A stretch of DNA of 64,000 nucleotides from Holacanthus passer (taxonomy: Eukaryota > Chordata > Actinopteri > Pomacanthidae): contig JAFREQ010000037.1 of the NCBI GenBank assembly GCA_025331565.1, positions 3,027,863 through 3,091,862 of the forward strand, written 5' to 3'. Every line of letters starts with the position of its first letter. Within the stretch, counting starts at the first letter, position 1. This document shows positions 50,263 through 63,054 of this stretch, piece after piece. Below the pieces are notes generated by a model. That model saw nothing but the letters and a program-made list of their open reading frames with translations, did not search any database and was not told the origin of the DNA. The position numbers were made by a program, and so were the translations under genes.

Positions 50263-52907
50263 TCCCGCATGGTCCATTTCTGCAGATGGATAAATTACAG
50301 GGAGGGAAATGCACAGTGGCACAGCCGTCCGAGGCAGAGGAAATGAAGAGGCTTAGCTGGAAGGATAATAGAACAACAGGGGAAAAACAAAACCAAATAA
50401 TTCATAATGCATTGTAGCATGCTGCATAACTGCACAATCAGGAGAACTGCCTTTTTTCCTGGAGCATTACAAAAGAGACGAGACAGCAGCTTACATGGCA
50501 GAAAGAGGTGAAGGACCTACTTTCTGCTGTGGGCTTTTTAGGTAAAGGAGGTCGTGCTATTTTTAACCAGATAATGTAAACGGAAGCAACTGACCGCTGC
50601 ATATGTCCGAGGAGGAATGTTAATACATGAGATGATGACACGTTTGCCTAATCTACGCAAATGCATTCAAAGATAATCACTTTAGAATTACACAATGCTT
50701 TTGTTAACCAATTAGAAACCTGGGCTTAACCGTTGCCATTAGAGGGGTCCACCATTTTGTTTGCTCTGTTGCAGCAAAACTCAAACAACAAACAAAGATT
50801 TGCAGCACATTTATATTTCAGCAGCATGCGGATTCTTCGTCCTCCTCCTCTTCCTCCTGCATCTCACGGCTGACTTATTAGGGAGTTGTCTTTTTTTTTC
50901 TTCTTAAACACACGGGGGGGGGGTTAAAAGAAACTCGTGCCTGGCTTAATTAGAGCTATGCTGGCAGCACTGTGAATGCTGCACAACCAGAACCCTGCAA
51001 GTCTGCTGGAGCTCCTCCGACAAAAAAAAAAAAAAAGCAGGCACACAACAAACCCCAATGGAGTACATACAGCTAACAAGCCTATATGCTGCACATTTAG
51101 CCTCTGCTTACACTAACAGATAGCTACATTTAACTCAGCAAATCAGTCCAAATGCATGAGAATGTGCATATGGACAGGTTCATCTGCACGGCCTTGTGAT
51201 CAGCCTGCAAACAACAGGCTGACTTTATAGCTGCACAGTATAGTTGCAAATTGAGAATAGTTGGCCAGTAATTGCATAATAACAAATAAATCAAGATGTC
51301 ATATTGGTCTTATAAGATTACAAGTGCTCCACAAACAGAGAGGTGTATCAATCAATCTAATGGTCGCACTAGCTGCGGCTGCTCTGACAAGTTACACAGC
51401 ATTAACATGCCATACACGTCAGAGTGGATCTCTTTCTTTTTTTTTTTCATATCAGCTCGGTCTCTGCATCCCTCTTTTGTTGTAATTTCCTGCAGTTTCA
51501 TGCCCAGGCATCAAAGAGAGCACAGCTGTGTCACTGGATGAATGCTTTAATCTATTCAGCCAGCGCATCTGTGGGCTCTGTCTTACACTACGTCATTAGC
51601 CGCCCGCCATAATATGTTTATTTGTGTGCGTGTGTGTGCGTGCATGTGTGTGGCTGGTTAGGGTTATGCGAGTATTAGTGCATATGCATTCAGTCATGCA
51701 CACATAGAGCGTGCACAAGTCTTGTTGTGTATGCGCTCTTGCATGTCTGTGTGTGCTCTCATGCAGGAATCTGGCTAAAAATGCAACACACACGCCGACA
51801 AAGACGCACACAGAAGATGACAGGAGAGGATAATGAGGGACTTTTTTTGATGCCTGAAGTTGTGTTGGGTTCCCTGCTGAAGGCCGTATCAAGACATCAC
51901 ATCCCCGACGCTAATCTATGTGATGGTAAAGTTTCCAAGCAGTGCTAAATTTAGGCCGGATTGCCGCTTTTGACTGACGAGGGATGAGACATAACATTCG
52001 GTAGTCACAGAAAAGAGGAGGGAAGAAAAACAGCGGCACTCCTCAGGAGATCCCCACAAGCCAAAATATCCTCATCGAGGAACACCCGTATTAATATTGT
52101 TTCAGCGCGGTTGTCTAGTAAAACATCTCTGTGTTTGCAAGGCTGCATCGGCTGACACGCAAACACATCTACCGCGTCGCACAAAAGCATGGTGGGAATC
52201 CTGATTGCGAAATTGACTCTGGGAACTGAATGAAGTCAATTTTTATAGAGCCACAAACCAAATGTTAGGATAGATTAAATTGTCTTGGCTCATATAAATC
52301 ATTGTCAACTGGCTGCATCCAATCAGAAAGCCATCTACTCTGTATAATTAACTTAGAAACAGGATGCTATTTGTCTTGTGTAATGCTGATTGAATGAATT
52401 TCACTCATTTGGTCAGAACAAATGAGATCCTAAGCACTTGCTGGTCAATAGGAGAATACAGTTGTCCAGTTTAAGCCAAGTGGCTTTGACTAATAATGCT
52501 GGGACATTTATTTAAATCAGGCCTCAACATTAGTGGACTTTAGTCCTATTGACTGTTTGCTAAATCCCTCCCCTGAACAGTGATTATCCAATCATGTCCA
52601 ATCATGGCAGGCCTGTCAAAACCTTCATTTTTCCACATGCTGAAGTGCATTTAAAGTGTTTGGAGGGTCATGTCTTTTTTAGCCTTACCAAAACCAAAGA
52701 CATAACTGAAAGAGTGTGAGGAATGGAAGAAACAGTGTTTTTACCTGCTCTATCCAACACTGCAAACATTAACATGTTTTTAATGCCAAGGAGTACATAC
52801 AGTGACTACATTAGTTTGTGGGGTTTAAAGGTTACATTAAAAAAAGCCCCATTCACGATTAGCACATTGACTGTCAGGTATTTACCCACTGTGAGCTGTG
52901 CCATGTC

Positions 52908-53410
52908 GTTGTTCTGATGGCCCATTACCCTGAAACCCCAATAGTCCAAAAAATGTCCCATTGGACCAAAAGCCCATTTGTCCAACAGCCTGTTATTCCA
53001 AAAACAAACACCCATTGCTCTGAGGGTCCAATACCCAGACCAGTATCACCAGTATCAACTTACATACAGAACTGATGTAACTCAGATACTTATTTTTTAT
53101 CTTTTCCTAAACCTGACAAAGTAGTTTTGGTGCCTAAAGTTAACCAAACTGCAGCAGTTTCACAACATTAACCAAAGGTTTACTGCCTGAGTGTTGTTTT
53201 CATGATGACAAAGGTAACCTGACTTCGTTCTTTCCTTCACGTTCAAATACACTAAGATATTAAGGGCAGAAAACTCCAGGAAGAGTGTGTATTTTGGAGC
53301 GGTGAGCTTTTGTTTTCGGGAGAACGGGCTGTCGGACAAATGGGCTTTCGATCCAGTGGGACCTTTTTGGACTATTGGGGTTCAGGAATAATAGGCAGTC
53401 TGAACAATGA
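52908..53410. mobile_element. Foldback element with ~90-bp inverted arms, ~500 bp
   Basis: The left arm (52908-53000) contains CCCCAATAGTCCAAAAAATG and AAAGCCCATTTGTCC. The right arm (about 53320-53410) contains the inverse, GGACAAATGGGCTTTCGATC and TTTTTGGACTATTGGGGTTC. Each arm is itself built from a roughly 15-18-nt phrase repeated with variation (AATGGGC, AATGGGA, ATTGGGG). The spacer carries a CCTAAACCTGACAAAGTAGT block common in fish repeats. Non-coding. Confidence 0.65.
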
Positions 53411-55176
53411 GCAGTCCCCCTGTGGGAAAGCTAATCTTGGATGCTACCAGAGTTTATGCTAATGTTAGCAGTTCTGTCCTGCTCATTATTGTATTAGTTT
53501 ACAGTCAGGCAACCCCAGCCAAACACATTATCCAAATCCTGAAAATATTTATAATACTAGCACTGTCTCTACATGGCAATACAAGATTTGTCTTCTTTCC
53601 ATGTCTTCTATATGTATCATCAAATGACTTTAGCTTCAGTCCTGTAGCACAATATATGTATAGTTCTCAATAGTTTTCAAGTTCATATTTAAGACACAAT
53701 ATAAGCTTATCGTTTTAAAATGAGTCTGCTCGAAACATTAACAAATTAGTCAGAGACAGCAACCTACTTATGGAGCCTAGCTTAATTTGCTTGTGAACAA
53801 ATCTGACAGTCACAGTCTTCATTTCAGCCAACAAAATCAGCAGTTGTTGGCTAGAAATGAGAAACCTGCTTTTGTCTACTATGGTCTGAAATCAAGGACA
53901 CTGTTTCAAAAAGTGCTAAAAGAATTTTGAATGTTACATGTGGCACCAGTATCAGTGGCACATGTGCTTTGGAGAACCGAAAGCTCGACAGGTGTATCGA
54001 CAATAAGGGAGGCGGCCATCGGCATCAACATTCAATTGTACTGAATGTGAAGATGTGAAGAAGGTCTAAAGGTCAGACTGAGGGATGCAATTGGTTCAAA
54101 TACACCACAGTCAGGTTTTGGCCACTGCTGTCTCATAAATACCTCTCAGATGGTGGATGCAGTGTGGATGATGGAGCGGATGCTATGATGTAAGCCTCAG
54201 CGCGATAGCAGCCTGCATCTTCAACCTCTCAGCTTCCTTTGAAGTCTCCCCATGGGGGTGCGGGAGCTGGGGGTTGGTAATGAATCAAGCTGAGCCATAA
54301 TGAATGTCCTTATTCAAGTCTGCTTTGATGAAATTCCACCTGACTGATCTCAAATCACAGAACAAAACAGTGAGAACTTGCTGACGACTGTTATGAAAGC
54401 TATACTGGCTGGCAATATGACGGAGAGTGTTGAGCGACTTCAAGGATCCCTTCAGGATGCATTATCGTGTTTCTTCCCTTTGCTTTGTCTTTCCTTCCTT
54501 CCTACTTCCTCTGTGATCACTGTGTAGGATGAGATCTGATGAGAGTGGCTACATTTGCACTAATGTTTAAGTCTTCAGTCCTGGATGGTTGTCATGTCTT
54601 TACAGCCTCTATAAGAATAGAATGCACCCAGAGGGGAATTTAAACAAATGAGGCATTATTTATTGTTGTAGTCCTGAACTGGGATCTGGTGTTACAAATA
54701 TGCACATGTGCAGCAATTAAGACGTTTAAGTGCTCTATAGAGTCATTTACCCAGTGTGAGCCTTGTCCATTCAACAGCACATTATGTAAATTCGTCAAAC
54801 ACATTAAAACATCATAAAATACAATGAACTGATCTTCACTGTGGAACAATAACCCCGTTAACAAAGTTGACACAATGAAAACATTACAAGCTGCAATCTG
54901 ACTTATCTCACAATTCATTGCAAAATTACTGTCAGCGTGCTGCATTAGGCCAAAGAAATGAGCAAAATGGCTTTTTCACACTTCATATGAGATGAGGTGC
55001 GGTGGCACTGTCGACATGCTTTGTAGAAGTCTGGGGCCCATCTGGACGCCTGCGGTATTCAAGCTAGGTAGAAAAGACTGCCAGGAGTAACAAAAGAAGT
55101 AAGTAATTATAGAGAGGGATCTCATAGACAAAGTGTGCAATAGACTGCCAACGGCATTTAGCTGTGCATAGCAGCA

Positions 55177-55198
55177 ACTGCTGCTGCTGCTGCTGCTT
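55177..55198 (+). repeat. (CTG)n trinucleotide repeat
   Basis: About six CTG units, short. Confidence 0.6.
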
Positions 55199-55940
55199 CA
55201 GGTTATGAGTTGTGTCTATGACGGTTTGCTTTGCAACTTTTGGTGTTTAACTGGACCTGTAATGCTGCAGTAAAAGTGCCTTTTAAGCTGCAGTGAAGCC
55301 CAGGTCTGTGTGAGGATTACACCCAGAGTTGAACCAAAAGAAGAGTCGATTAAGTCAAAATCAACGTGAGAGCTAGGGAGATAACACAGAGCCAGATTGA
55401 AGCTTTTGTGTCAGATTTTATTCATTCATTTCCTTTAAAACCCCTTCAGGTTTCTGCTTATTCTCATTTTAACAACACATTTTTTAAAATCCGACTTAAA
55501 TTCATTTGAGAGTTTATATGTTTTGGAAACTAAATGCACTCCTAATCTGCCTCTTTATTTCTTCATGGACTGTCCTCAAAGGGCAGAATTAGCCTCTGTA
55601 ATATAGTGGATATAAAAAAAATGGGAGCATTGATACAGATGAAGCAAACTTGGTCTATTCATGGTCCTTGAGCAGTTTCAAAAAGCGCTTTGGGGACAGA
55701 CACAGCAATTGGCTTTCTAAGGCTGCCCATTCTAAACAGGTATCGCTTTAATAGTCATTAAACTGGAATTAGACTCCAACTGGTTACTACAGCAGTTTAC
55801 AAGTACAGTACATGCACACACACACACAGAGGAAATGCTTGAAGACACACCAGTGTTCAACAGATTTAGGCCTCTATTGCACACCCAGAACCATGCAGAA
55901 TCACCCTCCTTTTTGCCAACATACAGGGCAAACACACACC

Positions 55941-55941
<1 letters not shown>

Positions 55942-55973
<32 letters not shown>
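55942..55973 (+). repeat. (AC)n microsatellite
   Basis: About 15 AC units. Confidence 0.9.
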
Positions 55974-55977
<4 letters not shown>

Positions 55978-56153
55978 TTCCACAGAAATAGCGTAACTCC
56001 TCCAGGCCGGAGGGTGGGTGACAGAGCTGTAAGCGCCAGAGCTGTGTTAGGCAGGGGCAGATGCAGAGCTCAGTAGCCTGAGGACATCGCTGAGTATTCA
56101 AGCTTCACTGGGCCTCTTCATCAGTGCCCTCTGATGCCTTAGCCCCATGACCA

Positions 56154-56157
<4 letters not shown>

Positions 56158-56194
<37 letters not shown>

Positions 56195-56196
56195 AA
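56158..56196 (+). repeat. (AC)n microsatellite
   Basis: About 15 AC units then TCACAC. Confidence 0.9.
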
Positions 56197-57433
56197 ACTT
56201 GCAGCACAGAGCCAGTCAGGCCTTTCCAGCCTTTCGGACAAGAGGGGAATTGGGAAAGAAGTAGAACAGCCTCATTGAGCGCAGACACACACAAGTTCGA
56301 CTGAGAAAACTGGAGAGGATGTAGGTTATGGTGGACCGTGTCTCTTCTACTGATTGGGATACTATGGGAGGTTATCTAGGTTAACTCTTTCTGTGTGTCA
56401 GAGTGTGTGAAAACAGACACAGACATGACACAGCTCAAATATTTTAGATGCATAACAAACAGCCTTTCAACATAACACCAGATGTGCAAATCTACTCTGA
56501 TTTGTGAGGTTTAACTGTAATTTCACAGCAGTTTACAAAGTGGATTTACAAATCACATTGTACCATTTACTATTTTATGTAACATCTCAATTGTGGTAGC
56601 ATTTGGTGGAATTTACATTCTACAGCTTGGAAAGACGCTAACACAAAGCCTCTGCACACACACATTATATCTTCCTCCTTCTCTCCTCCTTTGTCATAAT
56701 GTCTCTCTCATACGTTCAATCTCTCCTTGTCTTCCCATCTCTCTCTCACACACACAGAAACACGCACATAGAGTACACACACCTCATTTTGTCACTGACA
56801 TGCCAAGTCATGCAGAAAACACAAGGGAAGCTCTTTTTTTTTTTTTAAATCCCGGGACAAAAACAGCAAAATGCAATAACCTGGGACAAAAGTGCTGACA
56901 TCTGAAGATGAGTCTGGCATTCAGACAGACGGGCTCGGTTGCAGCTGAAATGAGCAGAAGCGACAGACTGAGAGAAAGCAAGACCCCCTACACAGACAGA
57001 TAGATAGACAGGCCCTCCTTCTACTGACTCTTCTCTTTTTCGCTCGTCTCTGGCCTTCTGATCCTCTTATTCTCCCCCTCCTTCCCCCCCCCCCCACATC
57101 TCCCCCATTTATCCCCTTTCTCATCCCAGTACTTTACCCATCTGTATTTCCATTTCATGCTCTCCTTCTGTTAAACCACCACCACCTCTGGGCTGCAGCT
57201 TGTCCCTCTATCCTCGTCCTCCCCCTCTCCCGTGGTCACCTGTCCCGCTCCTCCTCCTGTCTGCCCTCCTCTCATAACCTTTCTTCTCACGTCTCATCTA
57301 TTTCGCCGTCTTCCTCCCCCTCCTCGCTACCTCTCTCTTCATCTCTCCGAACCTTGTTTGCATGCTCCCTCACTCCGATCCTTGATTAGCAAGATCAACC
57401 AGCGCAAGTCCGCCAGACGCGTGGTAAAAATGG

Positions 57434-57467
57434 CCAATGAGTCTTTTTCGAGAGGCTCCTATATAAA
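57434..57467 (+). promoter_or_regulatory. CCAAT plus TATATAAA core-promoter-like pair
   Basis: CCAAT at 57434-57438 lies about 22 nt upstream of TATATAAA at 57460-57467, followed by a GC-rich AGGGCGG. The spacing is tighter than in typical promoters. The surrounding 57390-57720 lacks repeats and looks like a candidate conserved non-coding block. No downstream gene on the plus strand was recognised. Confidence 0.2.
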
Positions 57468-58304
57468 CAGAGGGCGGAATCAGACGCTCCAATTACAGAT
57501 AACACATTCCAACCCTTGCATTTCAAACACTATTTAATCACTGAGCGAGAGCGATAGAGATGTTGGCCAGTGGCACATGAGGTCAGTCTTGAAGGTTGAG
57601 GAAGCAGCACCAAAGACATAATACAGCGTGCACAGCAAAGGAGCGCTCGATTTTCTTCTTCTGGTCAAATTATTCAACGTACGACTCCCTCTGACTCTTA
57701 CGTAATTGTGAATTTGTGCGAGGCTGCCTCCTCACAGACATCGAGAGCAGTCTAGTGCAGAGCCATAGGGACTAAAATAGTTAGTCATGTGTTCATTATC
57801 GCTATCCTCTTTTAAGCACTCACCCCGTATCCAGAAACATTAAACAGGAGAGGCCCTTCGAGTGGGTCTGTGCATGTATGTGTGTGTGGGTGCGGGTGTG
57901 TGTGTGTGCAAGGTTAAGAGAGAATGAGAAACAGAAAGAGACAAGAATATGAAGGGAATGAGGTTGTGGGATTGTGATAACTTCAAAGGTTATTATTATT
58001 ATTACTGCAGGCTGAAGCCATGCTCTGGCATCCCTCAAGCTTTGATCATTATGTAAAGCTGTTGTGCTCAGCGCTGGCACTGAATACATTACAGAGTGGA
58101 TAACCAGGGAGTGTGCAAGCAAGCGTACACAGACCAACACATTGACTCAGCTCCTAAGTTTCTTCCGATTTGAAAATAACACACATCCGATCATCTCAAA
58201 AGGACCAATAAAGCAAACATTTTCTCTGAATCCCACCTCCCACCTTGTGTGAGCTGGACAGGAGGATGCAGATGGTTTGAGAGATTGCACACTGCCAGCA
58301 GTGA

Positions 58305-58515
58305 TATTTAAAGGGGCACTCCACCGGTTTCGCACATGAAGATCAGTTGCAAAAAGTACAACTCAGCCTGTGAAAACAGTTGTATAATATCTATTTTGGT
58401 TCTGGAGGAGGACGTCTTAGAAAGTAATGATATAATCAAGGTTATCTCAGCTTTGGTTTGGAGAAAGTTGAGGAGAGAAAATCTGCAAAAAAGCTCCAAA
58501 AAACTGGAGGCATAG
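58305..58515 (+). repeat. MITE-like repeat beginning AAAGGGGCACTCCACC
   Basis: TTTAAAGGGGCACTCCACCG followed by CACATGAAGATCAGTT, and a right part with AAGCTCCAAAAAACTGGAGG, is typical of a dispersed percomorph element. No coding content. Confidence 0.45.
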
Positions 58516-59469
58516 GGGGCGTAATGATAGAGGTCAAAGTGCAATGGTTTAATAGAAGGTAATGCCTCTTAAGATAGCAACCATAGTTTATTTTAAAATG
58601 AGTCTAGGTTTTTATGATGTATATTTATTGCATCTAAACTGATATTATAAGTTATATCATGACAGTAGTCTTGAAAAAAGGCATGCACTACTGTTTCTAT
58701 GAAAATATAGTGCAAATTGAGTTTTTGGTTGTTTGTTTGTCATTTTTATATTATTATCCACTAATCTGCAGATAAGATGCCATATGTTTTTTGGGGGGTG
58801 TGCCAGCCCCAAAGACCAAAATGCAACTGCTGCCTTAAATGATTTAATGGTGAATAAAACAAACTGTTGTACTACAACCCTACATATGATTATCCATCCA
58901 GTCTATAATTGATTAATCATTTGGCATCACAGCTTCCTTAAGCACAAGGTGACATCCTCAATTGTGTTGAACTCCAAAGATATTCAGCTACCATCACATA
59001 AGGCAAAGATCTGGATAATGTTTTGTAAATGACTTGAACAATTGATAGATTATCAACGTATTTAGATGTATTGTTTCAGCCCCAGTACTTTGCATCAGGA
59101 TAGTTGCTGACTGGAAGTCACAGGTAGCTGACTTTGTACTTACAGTCATGTCAAAATACTGCATCCACTGTATTTCCTTGGCACATAGGCCTGACACTAG
59201 TAGGCAACACAGCTCTTCGATATACGTTCTAGGGCGAAATGTAGGCCTCCTGACAGCTTTAGAGGTTTTGTGCTATATGTTATTATTACCCCTATTAACA
59301 GAGCGTTGCTGTTAGTGCGATTATGAGCTTAGGAGGGGGAACCCCAGCAGCTCGCAGGGCCTGAGCCACCACTTTTAATTTTCGTCTACACATTCTAATC
59401 CGAAAGCCACGTTGAACTTGAAAACAAGCCATCTGTTCCTGCCCTTACCTGGCCTACATTAGCCTGAGT

Positions 59470-59515
59470 ACACACACACACACACACACACATGCACACA
59501 CACAGACACACACAA
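59470..59515 (+). repeat. (AC)n microsatellite, interrupted
   Basis: AC units broken by ATG and AG. Confidence 0.85.
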
Positions 59516-60097
59516 ACTCTGGCTGTGCTGCAAGAAAAAAAAACAGTGCAAATGAATGTCATCATCACCAGAGCTATAAATAAGGAGGAGTGCTATGAGA
59601 ATAAAGCAACATAACAACATGAGAGCTGAACTGACCATTGAGCAGCATACACACACTGCACACTGTAAACCCCCCCGCCCCTGCTAGATTATAGGCTGCA
59701 GATGCATGACAGTGATTTTTCCTTCGATCACCAACAATAAGTAAAAATGGCAGCATTTAAGGAAACCAGGCATCACCAGGCCTCCAGGATCTATTTGCAG
59801 CATGCATAGGTGCGATGCCCACCCAGTTCAACACCAAGGACAGCGGCCGACGACAACACATGCAAGGCTGCAAAATGACTGATGTCCTCCTGCACGGATG
59901 CATCTGAGGCAGCGACACAAACCGGCCCCGGATGACTCTGCTGTTTCACAGACACAATCTAAACCCTCAGAGCTGCATGTCGCCTTTGCAGAGCGCCTTT
60001 TTTTGCAGCCTGCAAGAAGAAGCAGAGGAAGCGAGCAGCCACATTTTTTATAATCGTCTGAGCGTCGATTAAAAAAAAAAAAAAGCTCCGCACCTAC

Positions 60098-60400
60098 CTG
60101 CTTGTCTCTGCGGTCGAAGAGCTCACATGTCCCGTGGTTTATTTTGGTGTGTGGTGGTGGATGTTGTTATTCTGGTGGGCACCGTTATGTGTCTGCCAGC
60201 GCCATGTTATTATCAGTGAGAGGAGGACCGTGCGCTCCTGTGCGCTACATCCGGGCCGCTGCCGACAGCGAATGAGCGCAGCCGGTGTTGGCGGAGAGGG
60301 CGGAGACCCGGAGCCGGAGAAGCACCTGTGCATGAGCAGAGACCGGGTCCAGACAAGACCACCACCTGCACCCCCGCAGCATCACGCTGCTGTGTAATAA
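60098..60400 (-). other. pak5: Probable non-coding first exon of pak5 (5' end uncertain)
   Basis: On the minus strand the sequence ends in a consensus donor, GACAAGCAG|GTAGGTGC, with the last exon base at 60098. Upstream of it is a CpG-rich block unlike the AT-rich flanks. It contains a short upstream ORF starting ATGGCGCTGG that stops after six codons, and several other minor ATGs. The block lies 31 kb upstream of the coding start on the same strand, and no other gene start is recognised nearby. Long 5' UTR introns are usual for PAK5. Linkage to pak5 is inference; the transcription start is not defined. Confidence 0.5.
60190..60400 (-). promoter_or_regulatory. CpG-rich promoter-like block at the presumed pak5 5' end
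   Basis: CpG dinucleotides cluster here (runs such as CCGGGCCGCTGCCGACAGCG and GGCGGAGAGGGCGGAGAC, the latter with GC-box-like GGCGG cores), while kilobases on either side are CpG-poor. No convincing TATA box is placed upstream on the minus strand, which fits a CpG-island type promoter. Direction is taken from the splice donor at 60098. Confidence 0.45.
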
Positions 60401-60589
60401 ACCCATTAACTCCAGTCTGAAGGGTTGTTGTGTTACTGTTTTCAGGTGATAAGTGAAAAGATTGTGGAGGAGTTCAAGTAGAAAATATTATGTGATTAAC
60501 AAAATATATACACAATGAGTTTCCTACACCTGAACTGTAGGTGCTCAGCTACAACACTTAGCTGGGTTAAAAGTAATGGATAGCTAAAT

Positions 60590-61030
60590 GGTTCAAATAG
60601 TGAAAAAGTCATTGATAAATGTCAAAATAGCTAAAATTCATTGATAAATGATGGAAACGACTAAAAGTAGTGAATATATGGTTGAAGTAGCTAAAAGTAA
60701 TTGATAAATGGTTGAAGCAGGTAGAAAAATTGCTAAAAGTTTGAAGTAGTTAGGTAAATGTAAATAAATGGTTCAAATAGCGAGCTAGAAGTAATGAAGA
60801 AAGAGTTTGCTCAAATATTGTATAAATGGTTGAAATAGCTAAAAGTAGTAAATAAATGGTTGCAGTGGTTAGCTAAAAATGCTGGCTGTACTGTAGAAAT
60901 AGATAGCATTAATTGGTGGGTACGTGGTTGAAAGAGCTAGCCTGGCTAACACTGGTTAGAATAGCAAGCTAGTAGTGGATGGTTGAAGTAGCTAAAAGTA
61001 ATAGATGAATGTTTGAAATAGCTGCTAAAT
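60590..61030. repeat. Degenerate ~29-bp tandem satellite
   Basis: Units such as ATGGTTGAAGTAGCTAAAAG and AATGGTTCAAATAG recur at roughly 25-35-nt spacing with substitutions and gaps. The array starts about 200 bp outside the CpG-rich block at the presumed pak5 5' end. Confidence 0.6.
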
Positions 61031-62449
61031 GGTTCCAGCTTCTGTCGCCCCAGATGGTCGTTACAGACACACTCTTCAAGACAGCCTCTCAGGATTGGAT
61101 AATAAAACATAATAATATCTGATATATTTGTGTATTTTGCTTGCAAGACAAAAATGTAGCCTCACATCCATATAAATGTATTAATGCATCAAGTCATTTT
61201 TGTGTTTCTAAAGAGGATGTTATACATGTAGGTTTCTCCAGTGACTGTAGCCTCAGATCAGTGGGGACACACACAGGCCTCTGACGGTGTCACAGCCCTC
61301 ATTGATCCTCCATCTCTGTTCCTGATGTGCCATTTGTAGCACCGGGCTCTTCCCCAGACTACTGTAAGTGAATGTGCAAGGACACGAGTCAATTTCTCCC
61401 ACTGTGACAGGCAACGTCTTATGTCTGACTGGTTAACTGAGGGAGAGAATGAGAGAGGAGGCAGAGAGCTGAGTATCCTTTATTACTCCAAGGTCTGGCT
61501 CTTTGTGTTGTTGTTAAACACAAGGATCAATGAGGGAACTGCTACCACATGTCCTTCCCTTTCACTATCTCCCCCACCAGCTGACCTGCTCGCAAGGATG
61601 CATCATTAAAAAGATCTCACCTATAGGATGACTCAGAAATGCTTTCCTGCTGTGAGGGCACATATGTGGAGCATATGTCTCACCGCCATAGATGGATGCT
61701 TGCAAAAGTAGGCATGCACTTTGCAAACCCTACCTTACTACTACATCTTTTCCTTTGCCCCAGTGATTTGTCCCCTTGTCCTCGCCTGCTCTGTCTCCCG
61801 TGCGGCCTCCCTACCACCCATAAATCCCCCTGGGAAATGTGAGCTGGGACTGTAAGCAGTGGGAACACCCCTTCATCTCAGGACTATTCCAGGCTGGGCT
61901 GCACTTATTATGGGCTTCATGGACAGCCACATCTATCCTTCTCAAATAGCCACATAGGGTTGAAGGTGGAGAAGCATAGCATTGCATTTTAAGGTGCAAT
62001 ATACGACTTACAGTATATTGTGACTGCGACTCTTATTACCCCTGTGAAATGAAATGTGTTACTTTTTAAGAAATGTCTGTGGGATACAGAAGAGCTGTGA
62101 AGCCGTACTTCACTTAAAATATATCTGTGAGAAGCAAAATAAGCTCCCTCTTGAAAGGTGTCATTAAAAATATTTGGATGATAAAGATAATTGTTGAAGT
62201 GGATTATGCTGCATGAGGGGTTTTAAGGAGTTGCATGTATATTTTTTTTACTCTACCATTAAAATTAGACTATTGTCACTATTGACTTCTGCTGTAAAAC
62301 TGACCACATGAAACAAACTTTTTACAAGCCTACCTGCTCAAGAGACTTTTTTATGCTCCAAAGATTTTGGGTGGAATATCACTTTAATTGGTTGCAGTGC
62401 TTATCAGATCTTCATTTCCTTTGCCTTTTATATATAAATATATATGCAC

Positions 62450-63000
62450 AGATAGTGCTGTGCAAAAGTTTTAGACAGGTGTGAAAAAATGATGTAAACT
62501 AAGAACGCTTTCAAAAACATTACAAAACAACTACAAAATTGTTTATTTTTATTAATTTACAATGGTGGTCAGCCAAGGAAACTTAGTGCAGCAGATGAAA
62601 AACACATCAAGCTTATTTCCCTTCGAAATCGGAAGATGTCCAGCAGTGTCATCATTTCAAAACTGGCAGAAACCAGTGGGAACAAGGTACACCCATCTAC
62701 TGTCCGGAGAGGTCTGGCCAGAAGTGGTCTTCATGGAAGAGTTGCAGCTAAAAAGCCAAACCTCCAAAATGGAAACAAGGCCAATTCAGGATTAATGGTG
62801 TTGTCAATGCTGAGAAATACAGGCAGATACTTACCTACTTACCTTACCGTCCTACATCATGCAATACCATCACGGAGGCGTATGATTGGCCCCAAATTGA
62901 TGCAGTAGGACAATGACCCCAAACATACAGCCAATGTCATTAAGAACTATCGCCAGCGTAAAGAAGAACAAGAAGTCCCGGAAGTGATGGTATGGCCCCC
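62450..63000 (+). mobile_element. Truncated Tc1-like DNA transposon with a broken transposase
   Basis: The left end TGCTGTGCAAAAGTTTTAGA (from about 62458) matches a terminal repeat of fish Tc1-like elements. From about 62565 one frame encodes the transposase DNA-binding part, including QPRKLSAADEKHIKL and VHPSTVRRGLARSGLHGR. After about 62790 the middle of the protein is missing, and the sequence resumes near 62800 with an end-of-DDE piece containing DNDPKHTANVIKNY and ending EVMVWPP. The first catalytic Asp region is deleted and a stop codon lies just before DNDPKHT, so it is inactive. No matching right-hand TIR is seen; another repeat end begins soon after. Confidence 0.85.
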
Positions 63001-63054
63001 ATATCCAAAGAATTTCACTTTCAAAATCTCAACAATTAGTGTCAGTTATAATTA

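Larger units (their letters stand above)
29178..60097 (-). other. Presumed 5' UTR intron of pak5 (31 kb), if 60098 is the first exon donor
   Basis: No coding exon of any known gene was recognised in this stretch. It holds microsatellites, a hAT relic, MITE-like repeats, a foldback element and scattered AT-rich sequence. Short open frames here have no recognisable family and usually run across simple repeats. Extra untranslated exons may be hidden and cannot be seen by eye. Confidence 0.5.

Noticed and set aside
60134..60397. 87-codon plus-strand frame in the CpG block
   Set aside because: CpG-rich promoter DNA is often open in several frames, and the splice donor evidence points to the minus strand.
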